Assembly (NCBI RefSeq): GCF_034190915.1
Contig: NW_026947484.1
Coordinates: 134,700,982 to 134,764,981, forward strand
Direction: 5' to 3'
Length of the DNA: 64,000 bases
Origin: Cavia porcellus
Taxonomy: Eukaryota; Chordata; Mammalia; Rodentia; Caviidae
Shown: positions 58,966 through 64,000 of the stretch, one piece after another
Numbering within the stretch: the first letter of the stretch is position 1
Layout: every line of letters begins with the position of its first letter
Notes under the pieces: model-generated
The model's database searches: none
What the model saw: only the letters and a program-made list of their open reading frames with translations
Told to the model about the DNA's origin: nothing
Made by a program: the position numbers and the translations under genes

Positions 58966-59087
58966 ATTAATATTAAGTTAAGGATTTCGTGAATTTGCTT
59001 TTAAATCTGCAACATTTTATGTAACACTCCAATCAACTTTCCAAATTTGACTACATGATTCACAAGCCATTTGAAAATGCTGTTGTG

Positions 59088-59240
59088 CCAGGTGTGGTGG
59101 CACACACCTGTAACCTCAGCACCGTGGAGGCTGAGGCAAGAGGATTACCACTACCTCAAAGCCAATCAGGGCTACACAGTGTGTTCAAGGCCAGCCTGAA
59201 CTACATACTAACTATCTACATACTACTATCTCAATAAAAC
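59088..59240 (+). mobile_element. B1 SINE with 29-bp duplication
   Basis: gccaggtgtggtggcacaca, both half-units, then ctatctcaataaaacc. Confidence 0.87.
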
Positions 59241-59266
59241 CTAAGGGGAAAAAAGTGAAAAATCCT

Positions 59267-59382
59267 TCTTTCTCTGTCTCTTTCTCTGCTTTTGCCATCT
59301 TCCAAGGTCATGAACTGCTTCCCTTCTGCCATGTCCCACCCTGCCTTATAGCCAGCAGATTAAATAAACCTCTTTGGAAAAA
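59267..59382 (+). mobile_element. retroposed 3' end of an LTR-like transcript
   Basis: A 116-bp insert ending in an AATAAA signal, a short spacer and an A tail. It is flanked by aaaagtgaaaaatcct (59251-59266) and aaaagtgaaaatcct (59383-59397). The text (ttctgccatgtcccaccctg) resembles a MaLR LTR 3' end. Confidence 0.65.
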
Positions 59383-59465
59383 AAAAGTGAAAATCCTCTT
59401 GTATGCTTTCTTATCTCTCCACATAGATAATAAAAACAATACTGATCACTATAATCATGTTTACT

Positions 59466-59555
59466 TTCATGGTGGCACATACTTATAACCCCAACACTTA
59501 GATTGAAGCAGAAGGATCAAGAATTCCAGGTCAGCCTGGCATTCAAAGGAAGTTT
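59466..59555 (+). mobile_element. B1 SINE, left part, split by HAL1-like element
   Basis: ggtggcacatacttataacc and ttccaggtcagcctggcatt. The likely right part lies beyond 62661 (gcaagactatgtcgcaaaaa). Confidence 0.65.
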
Positions 59556-59571
59556 AAGAGCAGCCTGGAGA

Positions 59572-62500
59572 GACTTCCGGGAGAACATGGCAGATAGATA
59601 GCAGCAGCTTTGGAGGCTCTCTGAGAAACCACACTTAAAATCCAGGAATGGTGCCGGGCGAGAAATCCTAAGCAAGGGGAGATATACTTTGCAAACCCAG
59701 GAACGAACTAAACTAAGAGAAACCAACTGGAAACGCAATCCTGGTGATATAACAAGAACAGATAAGGTCTCAGTGTGGAAGCTAGATCCTGTGCCACTGG
59801 AAGCTGCGATTTGAATTTCCTGCAGCTGCTGCTGCTTCCCAATCGGCATGGCAAAGAGAGAGGTGTGAAAGCTCTGAGAGTGGGAAGCGGTGAATGGAGT
59901 TGAGAGCAGAACTAGCCAGGAGCCCTGCACCGACCTGCAGTGAGCGAGCGGATCGGGGACACTTCCATAGGAGGCTTCAGCAAAGGACATACTGGGACCG
60001 GGAAGACTAGCCAGAACAGGTTGTTGCAGTGACTCCAGTCACATATTCCCCTCTCAAGCGGGATTGGTGGGGAGGGCCTGGCCTGCGTAATGCCGCTGAC
60101 TAAGACCCAGTAGGCTAGCCCAAACCAGGTCCCAGTGCCTGGAGATGCACCCTAGCAGTGAAGCCTTCGGTAAGTTGACCTGGAGGGGCGGGCCCAGCAT
60201 AGGCTACCCAGGTCTCTGTCTCCCTAGTACACTGCAGTGGGCGGGAACACCTAGCCGGCGCAATTCAAACAAACTATAACCGACAAAGAAAGAAACTGCA
60301 CCTCCTATATTCACTTGTATAAAAGGAACAAAAAATATGTGAAGAAGGAGCAACAAGAAAGGGTCCTCGGCCCCCAATCCTGAGAAACATGCAATATCAG
60401 ACACGGCACCAATAGAATTAAAGTGCTATCTCCAGAGCTTCATAGACGAGTTCAGAAATGAAGTTATTAACAACCTGAAGCAAGATATAAGTAGAATAGC
60501 TAGAGAAATGCCAAACACTGCCCAAGAAAAAACAGATAGTGGAATGGAAGAACAGAAGAAAAGGGAGAATTGTTTGATAGAGAAAATAGAGAAAACATAG
60601 AATACGTGAAGCAGGTTCAAAGAGATTACCAGGAAACTAAGAACTCTATCGAAAACTGGCATAACAGCTTGAAAGAAACTAAGGATAGATTATCTGAACT
60701 GGAGGACAGATTTGTAATATGGGAGCATGAAATGAAAACTTCTTAAAAATAACAAAAAAACAAACAGCAACAATACAAAGGCTAAAAGATGATAAGAGGA
60801 TCTATAACTTAAGAATTAAGAACATAAAAGAAGAAGTAGGGACACAAACAATGGACTACAAAAGCTATTCACAGAAATAATCCAAGAGAATTTCCCTAAT
60901 TTAGCAAATGGCACAGATACTCAGATGTACGAGGCATACCCCAGCCACCTACAACCCAAACAGAGCTACACTCAGGAATCAAAATTCCAAAAATACAATA
61001 TAAGAACAGAATATTAAAAGCTGTCAGAGACAAGAAACAGATCACTTACAAGGGAACACCCATCAGAATTACAGCAGACTTCTCGGCACAAACCATCAAA
61101 TCACGAAGAGCGTGGGGGGAAATGAAGCTTTGAAAGATAATAACTTCCAGCCAAGATTGATATATCCTGCACAACTGTCCCTAGAAATTGATGGAAAAAC
61201 AAGGTGCTTCCAGGATAAAGAGGAACTAGGGGAATTTGCAACCATCAATTCAACTTTACAGAGAATACTGCAGGATATTCTAAAAAAGGAAAATACCAAG
61301 ATTCCAGAAATAGTGGCAGGGAGTGAATGGAGCAGAAAGCGAAATGAAGAAGACAAACTGACAACAAACGACAGAAAAAGAGCTCAACAGAAATGAGGCA
61401 GAGAAGATCGGATGGTAGGAACAGCTATTTTGGAGAAAACAAGATATCATAATAGCTAGTGCTGATTTAGTATCATCTTGTTTTGAAGTCACATCAAACT
61501 TGTATTCTTTTGTCTCCATCGATCTCAAAAGATTGTATCTTATTGGATTTTATTATATATGATAATATAAGTAAAAGCTTTTATATCAAGGAGATTATAT
61601 AGAAACCATTGTTCATTTTCTGTTAATTGGTTCTAAATACCCTGAAATAATGTCATTCTCTTAAATGGTTTTATAGTGTCTTGATATGTTTGGTGCTACA
61701 GTATACGAAGTTATACTCAAAGATTTCAAGGAAAGAGACACTATGGTAACTATTTTTATGTTAGGATATCTTGTGGTGAAACACTATTTTGCTTAAATGG
61801 TTATGTTTTGACCTGCGCTGTTCTGTTGTTATGCCCTCTTTTATTTCAATCCCCCCCTTTTTTATTTACTTTTTTCTTTTTATCTTTTTAATTAAGGGAA
61901 AAATAAATAAAAAATAGCAGGATACATTATAGTAACCTATTGTGATTTCCTATTAACTTGATATGAAATCCTGTATTGCCCTCACCATCTTGTTTTGACT
62001 GATTTTCCCCTATTCTGCTTTGCTTGATAGTACCAAATTCGAAAGTATAGGGAAAACTGTGAGGACAATAAGATTCATTATACGTCCTTTCCGGTTGACT
62101 ATTATCTTCTTTTACAGTCCTATAATGTCTCCAATGCTTTAGTTTTATTCTTTACTGTTTTGTTCAATTTTATTATAACTGGCAATTCTTCTTAAAATAG
62201 CAAGAGGCAGTATGGTAACCATTGTTGATCACCTTGTATTTTGTTTTTACATTATCTATTATGTCCATCCTTTTGATATGACTGACTCTTTTCTGATATG
62301 TCGCATTGGTTTTACTGTCTTCAAAAAAAGTAATAAGAACTGTGGGAGTAATAAAACCCAAAATGTGTAACTGTCATTGTACAAAAGAAAAGAAAGTGCT
62401 CTAAAGGTTATAACTACATATATGTTTAAGTGTATAAGATAGATAACCATATTATTGAGGGTTTTTTGGATCATTGAACAAAACTGCACTCTCACCGTCT

Positions 62501-62660
62501 GAAAGTCCACTTTATATGCTTCAGTTTTGTAACTTGAACAACTATTTCTAAGATGAAAATATGTAATCTATTAACTAGTGATTTCTTACTGTTTATTTTT
62601 TAAATTTTGTATTACTTGTACCCTTTTCTGTTTTTTTCTTTTTCTCCTTAAATTAAAAAA
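59572..62660 (+). mobile_element. complete HAL1-like (half-L1) retrotransposon
   Basis: A 3,089-bp insertion flanked by 16-bp repeats aagagcagcctggaga (59556-59571) and aagagcagcttagaga (62661-62676). The layout is: a GC-rich 5' region at 59572-60385 that opens with an ETS-like acttccgg and a nearby YY1-like acatggc; an ORF1 remnant to 61396; then an AT-rich tail without coding ending in eight A. ORF2 is wholly absent. The tail does not resemble the 3' ends of the ordinary L1s in this window. Confidence 0.8.
60391..61396 (+). pseudogene. broken L1-type ORF1 inside HAL1-like element
   Basis: Encodes an L1 ORF1p-like RNA-binding protein in at least three frames. The coiled-coil part includes DRLSELEDRF near 60685-60715. 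The central and C-terminal part includes KQITYKGTPIRITADFSAQT near 61035-61095. An open stretch, 61112-61396, reads DNNFQPRLIYPAQLSLEIDG and onward and ends in TGA. A stop at 60598-60600 is bypassed by a one-base shift, another stop lies near 60745, and frameshifts occur before 61100. The start codon is not resolved. ORF1p normally binds element RNA and forms trimers; this copy cannot. Confidence 0.8.
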
Positions 62661-62790
62661 AAGAGCAGCTTAGAGAAAATCTATCTATCTATGTATCTAT
62701 CTGTATCTATAGATAGATGTACACATACACATATAAACATGCCATATATATGTGTGTGTATATATGGCAAGACTATGTCGCAAAAACTTA
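62661..62790. repeat. (CTAT)n/(TATATG)n simple repeat next to HAL1-like 3' end
   Basis: ctatctatctatgtatctat then gtgtgtgtatatatgg. It sits inside the right remnant of the split B1. Confidence 0.8.
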
Positions 62791-62797
62791 GCTACTC

Positions 62798-62935
62798 ATG
62801 GTGGTGCATGCCTGTAATTCCACCATTCACTCTGGAGGCTCAGATAGAAGGATTTTAAGTTCAAGGCCAGTATGACTACACAGTGGGTTCAAAGTCAGCC
62901 TGAACATTCAAAGACCTTGCCTCAAAAAAAAAGAA
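62798..62935 (+). mobile_element. B1 SINE
   Basis: catggtggtgcatgcctgta, both half-units, then ccttgcctcaaaaaaaaag. Confidence 0.85.
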
Positions 62936-63289
62936 TAAATAAAACTAATAAGTTACATTATATTCAACTCAAATAAAATAACTAATCAAATTCTGAGTTA
63001 GGATAAAGGCAGAAAATTGCAACTTTACTGCTAATAAATGGCCAGAATATAGTACTTTCTAAAATTGAAACTGAAATTCAACTGCTAAATTGATTAAATT
63101 TTTAATATTTTCTGAAGTTCAATTTTAGGTTGCACAACTTTCATTGCTTCCTGTATCCTACACTCCATATCTGTCTAGTTCAACAAGTCACCTGAGTCTG
63201 TGGTATTACTTCCATATGGAAGCATTATACTTGGGTATGTATGATTTCTATCTGTGGCCTCATTTGTTTAAAATAGAAATGAGCCATTC

Positions 63290-63440
63290 ACAGTGACATG
63301 CACTTGTATAGTGCTATTGATTTGGGAAGCTGAAGCAGGACTAGTTGACCTAGGAATTCGAGGTCAACCATTAAATAACTCACTGGCATACAGTATGTGC
63401 CTAGCAAGCTCAAGAATCTGGGTTTGATCCCATATAATAC
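63290..63440 (+). mobile_element. B1-ID fusion, diverged
   Basis: gtgacatgcacttgtatagt then aactcactggcatacagtat and gggtttgatcccatata. Confidence 0.55.
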
Positions 63441-63839
63441 TGTCTCTTAGTAAGGGTTTTTACTAAGCAAGTAAGATAATATGAAAAAAGGGAGCTGACG
63501 TTCTTTTACAAAGAGGAAATCCAGAGAAGTTCAAATAACTCAAATAGTTATTCAAATAGTAACTGTCCACAACTACCTTCTTTTTGCTGTTATTAATTCA
63601 GATGATCTCTCTTGAAGTACAGTACTGTATACAACACAAAGTCAGGAAGGAAAACAGAAAGAGAAAACGCCAGATGTTAAGAACATCCTAAATTATAGCC
63701 AAAAGCCTAAGAGCAGAAATCAATCATATAATATACTCATGAGAAAAAGTAATCAACATCTTCAAAATAATAAAAGCAGAAACAGAATTTTAGCCATAAT
63801 TTAATGTCCATGTTTAAGTAACGTTTCAAGACTACCTGA

Positions 63840-64000
63840 TTAGGCCTGCCTGTGCCACCCCTAGTGACCCTCTCTCAATCCCAGAACTGGGAAGCCAGAG
63901 GTGAGCCTCTGTGCACCATCCCAAGCCCCGGGAGGTTAAGATCATCACTCCCAGTAGTCAAGGAACTGCCCAGCTTCCTGCTACACTTGACCGGTGCCAC
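63840..64000. other. GC-richer unclassified block at window edge
   Basis: Abrupt change to GC-richer text (ccagaactgggaagccagag, ccaagccccgggaggttaag), cut off by the window end. It could be the 5' region of another L1-class element. Confidence 0.35.

Larger units (their letters stand above)
36566..64000 (-). other. TRIM33 intron 1 (partial)
   Basis: At least 27.4 kb between exon 2 and the missing exon 1. It is packed with SINEs, L1 pieces, MaLR elements and a HAL1-like element. There is no CpG-island-like promoter. Blocks where I recognise nothing include 37260-37710, 38960-39590, 41940-42160, 52840-53990 and 62940-63280. Confidence 0.85.

Noticed and set aside
59517..59990. 157-codon minus-strand ORF, the longest in the window
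   Set aside because: It is antisense to the GC-rich 5' region of the HAL1-like element and has no family resemblance.

Overview
The window is nuclear DNA from a placental mammal, almost certainly a rodent. The evidence is a dense mix of B1 (7SL-derived) SINEs that carry the internal 29-bp duplication, tRNA-Ala-like ID SINEs, B1-ID fusions (B1-dID type), rodent-type L1 tails and MaLR LTRs. B1-dID fusions plus ID copies with a lineage-specific tail point away from mouse and rat and toward another branch of the mouse-related clade, such as beaver, kangaroo-rat or springhare relatives. That placement is inference and was not tested.

The only functional gene I can support is TRIM33 (TIF1-gamma) on the minus strand. 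Ten consecutive internal coding exons, numbered 2 to 11 by the human gene, run right to left: 36447-36565, 35897-36041, 35608-35740, 17902-18018, 13872-13986, 11838-11984, 11292-11409, 8973-9247, 8205-8369 and 4183-4383. All have AG/GT borders, the phases join, and the 1,535 coding bases stay open. They encode the end of the RING, B-box 1, B-box 2, the coiled coil, the TIF1 signature region and the Gln/Pro/Thr-rich linker. Exon 1 with the promoter lies beyond the right edge. The SMAD4-binding, PHD and bromodomain exons lie beyond the left edge.

Everything else is intron: at least 27 kb of intron 1 (36566-64000), 17.6 kb of intron 4 (18019-35607) and smaller introns. Intron 4 holds a decayed full-length CALM2 processed pseudogene (about 22020-25508), split at its stop codon by a 2.3-kb L1 and again in its 3' UTR by a B1. 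It also holds a 233-bp retroposon with perfect 15-bp target-site duplications (TSDs). Intron 1 holds several L1 fragments, a complete MaLR element plus a solo LTR, and a second small TSD-flanked retroposon. It also holds a 63-bp segment present twice at about 97% identity, and an inverted pair of an unusual B1 variant.

The most interesting object is a 3.1-kb L1-like element at 59572-62660. It has a GC-rich 5' region, a recognisable but broken ORF1, no ORF2, a private AT-rich 3' tail and 16-bp TSDs. This is the architecture of a 'half-L1' (HAL1) retrotransposon inserted end to end, and the 233-bp retroposon in intron 4 appears to borrow its 3' tail. I found no CRISPR array, RNA gene or second protein-coding gene.
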